Source: Myxococcales bacterium
GTDB taxonomy: Bacteria; Myxococcota_A; Polyangia; Palsa-1104; JAEUJZ01
Length of the DNA stretch: 64,000 nucleotides
NCBI GenBank assembly: GCA_016794505.1
Contig: JAEUJZ010000139.1
Location: forward strand, 1-64,000
Direction of reading: 5' to 3'
Shown one piece after another: positions 42,780 through 50,805 of this stretch (the first letter of the stretch is position 1; each line of letters starts with the position of its first letter). The notes under the pieces were generated by a model, which worked only from the letters and a program-made list of their open reading frames with translations, searched no databases and was not told where the DNA came from. The translations under genes and the position numbers were made by a program.

Positions 42780-44129
42780 ATGCACATGCTGCTTGAAAAC
42801 GCCGCAGCCTTGGAACGAGAGCTCGCTTGGTTCGCGGCCGTGGTGTCGGCCCGGCTTCGTCTGTATTTTTCTCCGGCCGAGCCTGGACCGGCTTCGGTGC
42901 TTGACTTGGTGCCTCCCGATCTCAGTGAGTCAGCCTCGGAATACGCGCGCTTTGTGCAGCACTACGAGCTGTCGTTTGCCGAGCGCTTGGCCGTTGTGCT
43001 GTGCCTGGTTCCGCATGTCCGCCCGCAGCTTCTGGATCCCTTCCTTGCGCGGAACACCATTACAGATCGTCGCTGCAGCGAGTTTGGCGGCTTCACGGAG
43101 CGAGGCGATGGAGAGTTTCTGCCCACAGGCGAGACGCTGGCCTTTTTGCTCGCTGGAAGCGATCTGGCGCTTCGCTTTCAAGTGCAGCTGCTGTTCGAGC
43201 CGCGGCACATCTTTGCCAAGCACCGCATCTTGAAGCCGATGCAGCCCGCGAGCGAAGTGCCCCTGATGAAGGCGCCGCTTGCCCTTTCAGAGGATCTTCT
43301 ATCGCTATTCACCATCGGAAAAGAGCGACGTCCACACTTCGGGTCGAACTTTCCAGCGCTGCAGATCGAGACCGGCTTGAGCTGGGATGACATCGTCTTG
43401 CCGGCGAATACGCGCAAGCAAGTGGAGGAGATCCGCACCTGGATCGATCACGGTCCTACGCTGATGAACGAGTGGGGCATGGCTGCCAAGCTGCGACCGG
43501 GATATCGCGCGCTGTTCTATGGACCACCGGGGACGGGCAAGACGATGACCGCGTGCTTGGTTGGGAAGTCGACGGGGCGCGATGTGTACAAGGTCGACTT
43601 GTCGCTGGTGATGTCCAAGTACATCGGCGAGACAGAAAAGAACCTGGCGCGAGTCTTTGATCACGCCGAGCACAAGAGCTGGATTCTGTTCTTCGATGAA
43701 GCGGATGCGCTGTTTGGCAAGCGCAGCGAGACACGTGATGCCCACGACCGCTACGCCAACCAAGAGGTCGCGTTTCTGCTGCAGCGAATTGAGAGCTTCG
43801 ATGGAATTGTGATCCTGGCATCCAACCTGCGCGACAACATCGACGATGCGTTTGCTCGGCGTTTTGAATCGGTGATCTATTTCCCCATGCCGCGTGCAGA
43901 AGAGCGGCTGCGTCTGTGGCGTCAGGGGTTCTCTGCCAAGGCTCAGCTCGATCGCAGCGTGGATTTGGATGCACTTTCCCGCGAACGTCCATTGTCGGGA
44001 GGCGCGATCATGAACGTCATTCGCTTTGCTTCGCTGCAGGCACTGAAGGGGGGAGCTCGCGCGATTACCGGTGAGGATCTGCAGCTTGGAATTCAGCGCG
44101 AGCTGGCCAAAGAAGGCAAAGCCAGCTGA
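42780..44129 (+). CDS. eCIS AAA+ ATPase (Afp15-like)
   Basis: A 449-aa ATPase of the AAA+ type associated with eCIS assembly or disassembly. Residues 1-200 are a family-specific N-terminal domain (HYELSFAERLAVVLCLVPHV, TGETLAFLLAGSDL). Walker A is GPPGTGKT (248-255), Walker B LFFDEA (303-308), a sensor SNLRDNIDDAF follows, and arginines at FARRF (358-362) act as the finger. The start was taken at 42,780 with GAGG nine bases upstream. The frame is open to 42,564 but without likeness. Unlike in Afp/PVC, the gene is divergent from the structural operon, so its expression may be separately controlled. Confidence 0.9.
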   Translation: MHMLLENAAALERELAWFAAVVSARLRLYFSPAEPGPASVLDLVPPDLSESASEYARFVQHYELSFAERLAVVLCLVPHVRPQLLDPFLARNTITDRRCSEFGGFTERGDGEFLPTGETLAFLLAGSDLALRFQVQLLFEPRHIFAKHRILKPMQPASEVPLMKAPLALSEDLLSLFTIGKERRPHFGSNFPALQIETGLSWDDIVLPANTRKQVEEIRTWIDHGPTLMNEWGMAAKLRPGYRALFYGPPGTGKTMTACLVGKSTGRDVYKVDLSLVMSKYIGETEKNLARVFDHAEHKSWILFFDEADALFGKRSETRDAHDRYANQEVAFLLQRIESFDGIVILASNLRDNIDDAFARRFESVIYFPMPRAEERLRLWRQGFSAKAQLDRSVDLDALSRERPLSGGAIMNVIRFASLQALKGGARAITGEDLQLGIQRELAKEGKAS

Positions 44130-44163
44130 CGGCAGAACGGGCGCTGTGCGGCGTCGGCGTGTC

Positions 44164-47100
44164 CTATTCGTTCCAGCACAGATAGCGATAGCCACAGCGC
44201 ATGGCGTCGCAGTCATTTCGGGGCAAGCGCGGCAAGGCCAGGGCGGCGGAAGGGCTCTTGCGCAGCACCGCTTCGCGTTCCTGAGCCATCGCCACAAGGA
44301 CCTGCAGTTCGCGCGCGGAACATGCGGCGGGCAAGAAGCGCGGCACTGGATGCGGCTCGCGCAGATCACAACAGGCTGTATGGACCGCAGGCTGCGCGCC
44401 GAAAAAGGTCTGGGCTGCCCACGCGAAGAGCTGGCCTTGCGCTCGCGATAGAGCCGATGTCGCATCGGGGCTGTAGCCATAGCGAAAGCGCAGGATGTAC
44501 AGCGACGCGTCTTTGGCCTCCGGTGCGTTGCGAGTGCCGATGACCCAGTCAAACGAGTCGCGGATCCGCAGCGACGCCAGCGGGACGTCAAAGGACACCG
44601 CGCGGTGAAGCGGTGGACTCGACGGTGAAAGCAAGCGATCGACGAGGGGGGTCGCCAGAAAACGCTGCAGTCGTGTGGCCAGCTCAGCAAGCGTCGGCGT
44701 GCGCAGATCGTGACCGCGGACCAGCAGAGGCTCGGTCACGGACGTGCGCAGCAGAGACAGGTCTTCACGGGTCAGCAGCGATGTCGCAAGCTGCGCCAAA
44801 GGCAGCTCGCCTGCGGGATCGTCTGTGGCGGCGGCCGGCATGGCCGGATCGCGTTCGTGCAGCGCAAAGCGGTGGCGAAGCTGGTATCGACGCGGGCAGA
44901 CCCACAGATCGGCTGCGGCCGAGAGCGTCAAAGAAAAACCGGACGACACCGACGAAAGCTGAAGCGGTGAATACGCAAGATGGACCTGCGCATCGGCCGC
45001 GCGAGCGAGGATGGGGCTGTCGGCGGCGAGCATCGGCTCATGACTGGGCAGAGCTGTGTGCCGCATCGGCTGTGGCTCTGGATTGGGCAGAACCAGGCGC
45101 AAGATATCGGGGCGATCGGCGGCCAGAGCATCGAGGTGAGCGCGCCATGTGCCGCTGCTGGTTCGCTTGCTTTCACCGACGAAAATGAGCCGCTCGCTGG
45201 CGCGTGTAGCTGCGACATAAAAAAGACGTGAGGACTCAGCCAGAGCGCGTGCGCGCGACAGCATGTGAATGCGTCGTGCGGCCAGCGTCGGCATGCGCTT
45301 GCCGCCGCGCTTCACTCCGCTAATGCGGGCATCGCTCTGCCACACGCGAAGGCCCAATCCGACCAGCGGATCGTACGAAATGGCGGGGCTCTCGCTACGC
45401 TCAGGACTTGCACAGCCAGCGACGAAAACCACCGGAAACTCCAGCCCCTTGGACTGGTGGATGGTCATGACTCGGACGACATCGTCGCTCTCACCAGAAA
45501 TGGGGGCGAGCGGATCATCGCCTTCGCCATAGCCCGATGCCACGCGCGGATCGGTGCTCTGTTTGAGGGCGCGCACGAAGCTGCCCAGCGTTCCGCCGCG
45601 GGCTTCATGCGCGGCGGCGCGTTCCTGCAAGCGCTGCACGTTGGCGACACGCTGTTGCCCCAAACTGGCGCCACTGCCGCCGCCGTCGGCGCACAAGATG
45701 GCTAGATAGTCAGTGTGATCTATGGCCGCTTGCAGACAGGCAGCCGGGCCCACGCGTGCGGCACTGCCACGCAGCAGCGAAAGCAGCGACAGCAAGACGG
45801 CGAGTCGTTGATGTTCGTCGATCGGCAAGTGCGCAAGCGGGCCGGGATCGGTCGTCGCATCGCTGTGTTGGCTCTGCGTATGCATGCTCAAGAGAGAGTC
45901 GAGGCCAAGCGCTCCAGAGAGCTGAAGCTGAACCAGGCTGTCATCGCTGAGCGCGCAGAGCGGTGATCGCAACACTGCGAGCAGCGCCAGTCGGTCGTGC
46001 GGATCATCGAGCAGGGCCAGAAACGATGCGAGATCCAAGACCTCTTGCGCGGCGAAAAAGCCTCGACCGCGAACGACGTAGTAAGGAATTCCAGCTTGCG
46101 TGAGAGCGCCGGTATAGCGCAGCAAGTGCGTGAAGCGACGCAGCAGAAGGACGATGTGCTTGGCCTGTGTGCCAGAAGCGAGCAGCTCGTGGATGCGCTG
46201 TGCGATCCACCGCGCCTCGCGCCCGATGGGATCGTCATCGAGAGGTCCGGTATCGTCGCTGGCCGTTGGTTCGGCAGTGGTCTCTGTTTCCAGCGAAGGT
46301 TGGCTCGCCGCGGGCTGCTTGTTGGGATGCAGACTGCCCAAGAGCTCAACCAAGGGGCGGCCTGCATCCTCGCGTGCGGCGCGCAAGCTGTCGCGTGCTT
46401 CATCCCAGCACACGCGCCCCGCGTGCCGCAGCAACGAGTCGACGGATCCAGAGTTTTCCTCGTCGAGTAAGGCAGGGTCTTGGCTGCGATCGAAGACGCG
46501 GGCGAACAGGGTGTTGGTGAATTCGATCAGGGCAGGGCGCGAGCGATGCGATGTCTGCAGCGTCTGTTCATCTGCTCCCGCAGCGAGCAGGCGCTGACAG
46601 ACCGCTTCATAGGCGGCAACATCGGCGCCGCGGAAGCCATAGATCGACTGCTTGCGATCGCCGACGATATAGAGTGGACGAGCGCGCGGGTCGCTGTGGG
46701 GGGCGCCGCTGCTCGTTGCGGTGTCGGAGATGAGCAAGCTGAGGATCTCGGCCTGCAGCGGGCTGGTGTCTTGAAATTCATCGACCAACAGAACGGCGAA
46801 GCGCGCTTGCTCGCGAGATCGGACGGCGACATCGTCGCGCAGAAGATCGCGGCTCTTGCGCAGCAGATCGGCGAAGTCCAGCGCTGAGAGCACGCGCTTG
46901 GCTTCTTCATAGCGGCGCTGACAGTCCTGCAGCAGCCAGTCCATCGCATGTGCAAGAGGAGCCGCGCGCAGAGACACAAGCAGGGCTTCGGCGTGTTCCT
47001 CAGCGGACTTCAAGCGATCGTGGCTCGCTTTGATCTGCTGCTGCAGATCCTCGCGACCCGATCGCACATGTCGCAGTGCGGCGCGAAGATCGCTTAGAAG

Positions 47101-47982
47101 CGAGGTGGCGCGAGCGAACGAGTCGAGCGACGAGAGTGCTCTCTGCAGATCGGCGAATAGCAGTTGGGCGTGGGCGACGCGCTCGGCACTCTTTTCACTT
47201 AGATCGGGCGACAGTGCGAAGAGCGGCTGCAGGTGGGTCTGCAGCTGATCGCGCAGCCAGATGCGCTCGGCATCCAGGACGCCGCTCTCATACGCCGCGC
47301 GTAGGCTGGCAGCGCCGCTGCTTTCTTCTCCGCGCGAGGTCTGCAACCGACACAGCGCGGCCACCAAGCCATGGTCTCCGGCAAAGCCGAACTCGGTCAC
47401 AAGCTCGCCTGTGTCTTGCGCGACGTGCTCGCCACCCTCGCCATCCAAGCCAGCCAGGACTGCGCGTTCACATGACTCGCCGAGCAGATCGCGCGCGGTC
47501 TCTTCATCCAGCAGATCGAAATCTGGGGCGATGCCCGCCGAAATGGCGTGCCGTCGCAGAAGGGCGGACGCGAACGAGTGAAACGTGCCGATGGGGGCCA
47601 TCGCAAGCTGGGACCGCGCCGATTCAAAGTGGCGGGGGCCGGGCCAGCTTCGTCCGAGCGCCGCCGCGGATGCACACAGATCGGGCTCTTGCGCAGCGAG
47701 AAGGGCAGGCGATGCATCGGCGCGCACCAGAGCGAGCAAGCGTCGCCCCAGGCGCTCACGCATCTCAGCAGCGGCTTTTTCAGTGAAGGTCAGCGCGGCA
47801 ATGGCGCGTGGCTCAAGTGGCGTAGGCAGTGCGCTGAAGCCAGCGATCAGGTGTAAATACTGGGTCAGCAGAGCATGGGTTTTTCCGGTGCCTGCTCCGG
47901 CGTTGACGACGCGATGTCGGCTCAGCGCGAAGCGCCCAACCTCCGTCGCTGTTGCTGCTGCATCGACCTGCGACCCAGTCAC
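44164..47982 (-). CDS. UvrD/AddA-like DNA helicase
   Basis: A 1,272-aa superfamily 1 helicase related to AddA/RecB. It has Walker A AGAGTGKT (28-35), TFTEKAAAEMRERL, motif II VLLVDEFQDTSPLQ, the IVGDRKQSIYGFRGAD block, the late MTIHQSKGLEFPVVFV and LFYVAATRASERLIFVG. It therefore has a complete helicase. The C-terminus resembles a PD-(D/E)XK nuclease domain but is degenerate, ending with cysteines C1258, C1263 and C1269 reminiscent of the iron-sulphur cluster of such nucleases. No addB or recC partner is in the window. The GTG start at 47,982 has GAGGGG immediately before it, so spacing is unusual. It would act in double-strand break processing. Confidence 0.85.
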   Translation of the reverse strand: MTGSQVDAAATATEVGRFALSRHRVVNAGAGTGKTHALLTQYLHLIAGFSALPTPLEPRAIAALTFTEKAAAEMRERLGRRLLALVRADASPALLAAQEPDLCASAAALGRSWPGPRHFESARSQLAMAPIGTFHSFASALLRRHAISAGIAPDFDLLDEETARDLLGESCERAVLAGLDGEGGEHVAQDTGELVTEFGFAGDHGLVAALCRLQTSRGEESSGAASLRAAYESGVLDAERIWLRDQLQTHLQPLFALSPDLSEKSAERVAHAQLLFADLQRALSSLDSFARATSLLSDLRAALRHVRSGREDLQQQIKASHDRLKSAEEHAEALLVSLRAAPLAHAMDWLLQDCQRRYEEAKRVLSALDFADLLRKSRDLLRDDVAVRSREQARFAVLLVDEFQDTSPLQAEILSLLISDTATSSGAPHSDPRARPLYIVGDRKQSIYGFRGADVAAYEAVCQRLLAAGADEQTLQTSHRSRPALIEFTNTLFARVFDRSQDPALLDEENSGSVDSLLRHAGRVCWDEARDSLRAAREDAGRPLVELLGSLHPNKQPAASQPSLETETTAEPTASDDTGPLDDDPIGREARWIAQRIHELLASGTQAKHIVLLLRRFTHLLRYTGALTQAGIPYYVVRGRGFFAAQEVLDLASFLALLDDPHDRLALLAVLRSPLCALSDDSLVQLQLSGALGLDSLLSMHTQSQHSDATTDPGPLAHLPIDEHQRLAVLLSLLSLLRGSAARVGPAACLQAAIDHTDYLAILCADGGGSGASLGQQRVANVQRLQERAAAHEARGGTLGSFVRALKQSTDPRVASGYGEGDDPLAPISGESDDVVRVMTIHQSKGLEFPVVFVAGCASPERSESPAISYDPLVGLGLRVWQSDARISGVKRGGKRMPTLAARRIHMLSRARALAESSRLFYVAATRASERLIFVGESKRTSSGTWRAHLDALAADRPDILRLVLPNPEPQPMRHTALPSHEPMLAADSPILARAADAQVHLAYSPLQLSSVSSGFSLTLSAAADLWVCPRRYQLRHRFALHERDPAMPAAATDDPAGELPLAQLATSLLTREDLSLLRTSVTEPLLVRGHDLRTPTLAELATRLQRFLATPLVDRLLSPSSPPLHRAVSFDVPLASLRIRDSFDWVIGTRNAPEAKDASLYILRFRYGYSPDATSALSRAQGQLFAWAAQTFFGAQPAVHTACCDLREPHPVPRFLPAACSARELQVLVAMAQEREAVLRKSPSAALALPRLPRNDCDAMRCGYRYLCWNE

Positions 47983-48177
47983 CCCTCGCTCATACCACAG
48001 TCAGCCCGTGGACCTGCGCGCAAGCGAGTGGCGGCTCGCGACTTGTCTGCGAAAGTGAATAAGCAGGGGCCTCGACACCGTCCCTACACACGTACCGCGC
48101 ACAGTAAAATGTCTTTCCAGCTTCGCGATCGCCGGTCTATGGGGATTGTTGAAGCCCAGACAAATAAGGAGCTTGTC

Positions 48178-48837
48178 ATGAAGAAGTTACTGCTTGTCGC
48201 CCTTGCCCTGCCGTTGTTGGTTGGCTGTGGGCGCTACCGCCAGCCACGTAGCTACGCGGGGACGATTCCCCCGGCCAACCCGACATTCCCGGCCAGCACG
48301 CCGGACTATCTGATCGATGCGGGCGCGGGTGTTGAGGCCCCGCTGGGGACGTACCAGATCACGACCAATGGCGAAGACTGGATCTTGGGCTGGATGGGCG
48401 ATGGGCTGGCCCACCGCTTTACGGGCGATGTGTACTGCCCGGTGGGCTGCACGTTCGAGTACGCCGTTTTTGATAACCTGATGCTGGGCGACGCGGTGTC
48501 GAACGTTGCCAACAACCACCTGGGCTTTGACGCGGTGACGGATCACACGGTGCGCCAACAGCTAACCTTCGGGGCACCACTGCAGCCGATCACCTTCAAC
48601 CTGTATATCGACGGTCGCCCGGCGATCAATCAAGAGGTCTACTTCCCATCGGGGGGCTACGCCGCATACGCCGACGTGATGCCATTTAACTTGGTGTCCA
48701 GCAACGCGACCTTTGCCGACGCGGCCGATCTTGCGCCGGAAGCCACCATCAAGCCGGGCACCAAGACGACTACGCTTCAGGCTCCAAAGCCGCGCGCTGA
48801 GGGAGAGCGAACGACTGCTCAGCGGGCTGGCCAGTAA
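48178..48837 (+). CDS. Small outer-membrane lipoprotein, unknown function
   Basis: A 219-aa protein with a classical lipoprotein signal (MKKLLLVALALPLLVGC, lipobox LVGC, Cys17). A perfect AAGGAG lies seven bases before the ATG. The body is beta-rich (GTYQITTNGEDWILGWMGDG, CTFEYAVFDNLMLG). The family is not recognised. The last ~23 codons overlap antisense the end of the MFS gene (68 bp). The tail is charged and low-complexity, perhaps because it is constrained by the opposite gene. Confidence 0.7.
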   Translation: MKKLLLVALALPLLVGCGRYRQPRSYAGTIPPANPTFPASTPDYLIDAGAGVEAPLGTYQITTNGEDWILGWMGDGLAHRFTGDVYCPVGCTFEYAVFDNLMLGDAVSNVANNHLGFDAVTDHTVRQQLTFGAPLQPITFNLYIDGRPAINQEVYFPSGGYAAYADVMPFNLVSSNATFADAADLAPEATIKPGTKTTTLQAPKPRAEGERTTAQRAGQ

Positions 48838-50350
48838 TCACGGCGGGAATGGTTGCGCCTGAAGCCAGGGGGGGTCCTGGCGCAGCCGCTCCCGATGAAT
48901 CTGGCGTCGAAGCCGAGCCGGCGGGCTTTGGGCTGGGGCGGCGTCCGGGCAGGACGTGCCAAAGCCGCGAGATCAGAAGAGCGCCGAGCAGAGCAAACGG
49001 CAGCGGCGCCAGCGGCCAGATCTCGAACTCGGATCCACCGGAGGTCGGCGTGCGGAAGTGATCGAGAAGCCGGCCCATGCCATTGCCGACAATCGCACCC
49101 GCTAGATACTGCGCTCCGTCGAACAAGCCGGCGGCTGTGGCCACTGCCTTGCGTCCGCCAAAGTCCATCGAGGATGCGCCGCCGACCAGCGAGTGCGCGC
49201 TTTGGATAAACAGCGAGATCAGCACCAAGACCAGCGCTGCAGCCCACGGGCTGTACAAGCAGAAGCGCAGCGCGACCAGCGAGGCCGCCATTCCCAAGAA
49301 TGCAAAAAAGATGACCGGCGCGCGGCGCGCATGAAACAAACGATCGGATGCGTTGCCGGCTAGAAGACCGCCTGAGATGGCAGCGAGCGGAATCACCACC
49401 GATGCAAAGTGGAACGGTCCGAACGAGCTCAAGGACTTGTTGGCCAAGTGGAAGACGCGGACAAAGTACGGCGTGTACCAGTGATCGATCGAGTGGCGAA
49501 CCATGCCGATGCACATCGAACTAAACGCGATGATCCATGGCTCGGGACGCGCAAAGACCTTGCGAAGCACAAAGCCCAAGGTGGGCTGGGCCTGTGCTTC
49601 TTCCGGGGTCTCGTCGCCGGTATCGAGGTCCTCGAAGCCCGCGGCAGAGGGACTGTTTTCGATTCCGCGCAGACAGATCAGCCACATCACCACCAGCGCC
49701 AGCGCAGGAATGAAGAATGCGTACCGCCATTCGAGATAGCGCAAGGACAAGGGCAGCAGCGTGAAGGCCAGCATGCGTCCAGCCTGGATCATCGCGCCGA
49801 AGATTCCAGCAAAGCTGCCGCGCTCGCGGATGCGGAACCACGCTGCGTTGATCTTGACGATCGATAGAGCGCCGAAGGACTGGAAGTAGTGATTGCAGGC
49901 CCACAGCACCGCGTATGTCGCAATCACCGTCGAGCTGCTCATGCCAAAGGCCAGCTCAGCGGGCGTCACAACTTGTCCGCCTTTGACCACGGCAGGCGAT
50001 CGCACCAGCAAGTGACCGAGGCCGAACAGCAGGTTAAAGAACGCGGCGCCCGCGGCCCCGATCAGGATGGCGCGCTTGCCTCCAATGCGATCGGCGAGCG
50101 GTCCGTTGAGGAAGACCGAGCAGCCATAGGTCAGGAGCCCGGCACTTAAGATCGCGCCGTAGTTGCTGTAGCTCCAGCCGAAGGTCTCAGCGACGGCGGC
50201 TTGCACCGCACTGAAGTTGTACCGGCTCATGTAGAAGAAGGCGTACATGAGCCCCAGGAAGAACCAATTCTGGAAGCGCCTCGCGCGAAATTCGAGGCTG
50301 TGAGCTGCTTTCGTTTCGACGATGTCTCCGCTAGGCGCGGCGAAAGCCAT
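48770..50350 (-). CDS. MFS transporter, organophosphate/phosphate antiporter-like
   Basis: A 526-aa permease with about 12 hydrophobic helices. The first helix region NWFFLGLMYAFFYMSRYNFS and the DRIGGKRAILIGAAGAAFFN loop place it near the GlpT/UhpT (OPA) branch of the MFS. It may exchange sugar phosphates, glycerol phosphate or a related anion for phosphate. A cytosolic loop after helix 6 is extended (IENSPSAAGFEDLDTGDETP). The C-terminal ~60 residues are a proline/alanine-rich tail that overlaps the neighbouring lipoprotein gene. Confidence 0.78.
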   Translation of the reverse strand: MAFAAPSGDIVETKAAHSLEFRARRFQNWFFLGLMYAFFYMSRYNFSAVQAAVAETFGWSYSNYGAILSAGLLTYGCSVFLNGPLADRIGGKRAILIGAAGAAFFNLLFGLGHLLVRSPAVVKGGQVVTPAELAFGMSSSTVIATYAVLWACNHYFQSFGALSIVKINAAWFRIRERGSFAGIFGAMIQAGRMLAFTLLPLSLRYLEWRYAFFIPALALVVMWLICLRGIENSPSAAGFEDLDTGDETPEEAQAQPTLGFVLRKVFARPEPWIIAFSSMCIGMVRHSIDHWYTPYFVRVFHLANKSLSSFGPFHFASVVIPLAAISGGLLAGNASDRLFHARRAPVIFFAFLGMAASLVALRFCLYSPWAAALVLVLISLFIQSAHSLVGGASSMDFGGRKAVATAAGLFDGAQYLAGAIVGNGMGRLLDHFRTPTSGGSEFEIWPLAPLPFALLGALLISRLWHVLPGRRPSPKPAGSASTPDSSGAAAPGPPLASGATIPAVITGQPAEQSFALPQRAALEPEA

Positions 50351-50460
50351 AAGCGAGCCTTACCACAGATGACGGACTCGTCACCACTGCTTTTTGCGGC
50401 GTCCGCTTTGCGGCGAAATTGCACAATATTGCGTCACGCAGATCGATTGCATCAGCCGGC
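50351..50460. other. Intergenic spacer upstream of 6S RNA
   Basis: It holds the leftward promoter of the MFS gene, not recognised, and leads into the 6S RNA promoter on the plus strand. No gene is seen. Confidence 0.4.
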
Positions 50461-50489
50461 TTGACCCGTGCGTTCGTGCGCCGTACTCT
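50461..50489 (+). promoter_or_regulatory. Sigma-70-type promoter of 6S RNA
   Basis: TTGACC at 50,461-50,466 and TACTCT at 50,484-50,489 are separated by exactly 17 bases, close to the consensus. Transcription would start near 50,496 and run to the terminator at 50,676. Confidence 0.65.
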
Positions 50490-50495
50490 CGATTC

Positions 50496-50715
50496 GACCT
50501 GTCTGCCTGTATCGCCCCGGTTGGGAGTGTTTTTTCCCTACGCGTTTGCAGCCGGGATCTGCCTCTGGCCGTGGCGTGCATGCCCGCGAGTCGGGAAGCC
50601 CAATTCGGTCAAGTGGAACCCACCTACTTAAAAGTAGGGGCTCAAACATCTCAACCACGACTGGGCGGGGGTCAAGAGGCCAGTCAGCTTCGCAGCCGGC
50701 TGGCCTCTTTTTTTT
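50496..50715 (+). ncRNA. ssrS: 6S RNA
   Basis: 6S RNA imitates an open promoter and sequesters the housekeeping RNA polymerase. The 5' segment GGTTGGGAGTGTTT (from 50,519) can pair with AAACATCTCAACC (50,644-50,656) to close the long stem. CGTGCATGCC, then a small hairpin CCCG-CGAGT-CGGG directly followed by AAGCC, mirrors the corresponding E. coli element (GAGCATGC, CTCGG-TCCGT-CCGAG, AAGCC). A second hairpin CCTACTT-AA-AAGTAGG follows, as in E. coli. A strong promoter and a rho-independent terminator bracket it. The mature ends would be shorter than the primary transcript; length after processing about 160-180 nt is inferred. Confidence 0.78.
50676..50715 (+). terminator. Rho-independent terminator after 6S RNA
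   Basis: GAGGCCAG (50,676-50,683) pairs perfectly with CTGGCCTC (50,700-50,707) around a 16-base loop that itself contains AGC/GCT pairing. Eight T residues follow (50,708-50,715). Confidence 0.92.
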
Positions 50716-50805
50716 CGCGCGATGGCCGGCAGGGGCGCCGAGCAAAAGCGCGGAGACGTGCGCTGCTCAGCCTGCGGTCCGCGTACGCGTGGGCTGTGCG
50801 ATGGC

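Noticed and set aside
18484..44129. Interpretation as a prophage or type VI secretion cluster
   Set aside because: No capsid, portal, terminase, lysis, TssJLM or ClpV-type genes are seen. DUF4255, CIS tape-measure, LysM and Afp15-like ATPase genes are diagnostic of eCIS.
47875..48177. Upstream extension of the lipoprotein reading frame
   Set aside because: It is antisense to the helicase start and has no similarity. The lipoprotein signal and AAGGAG place the start at 48,178.
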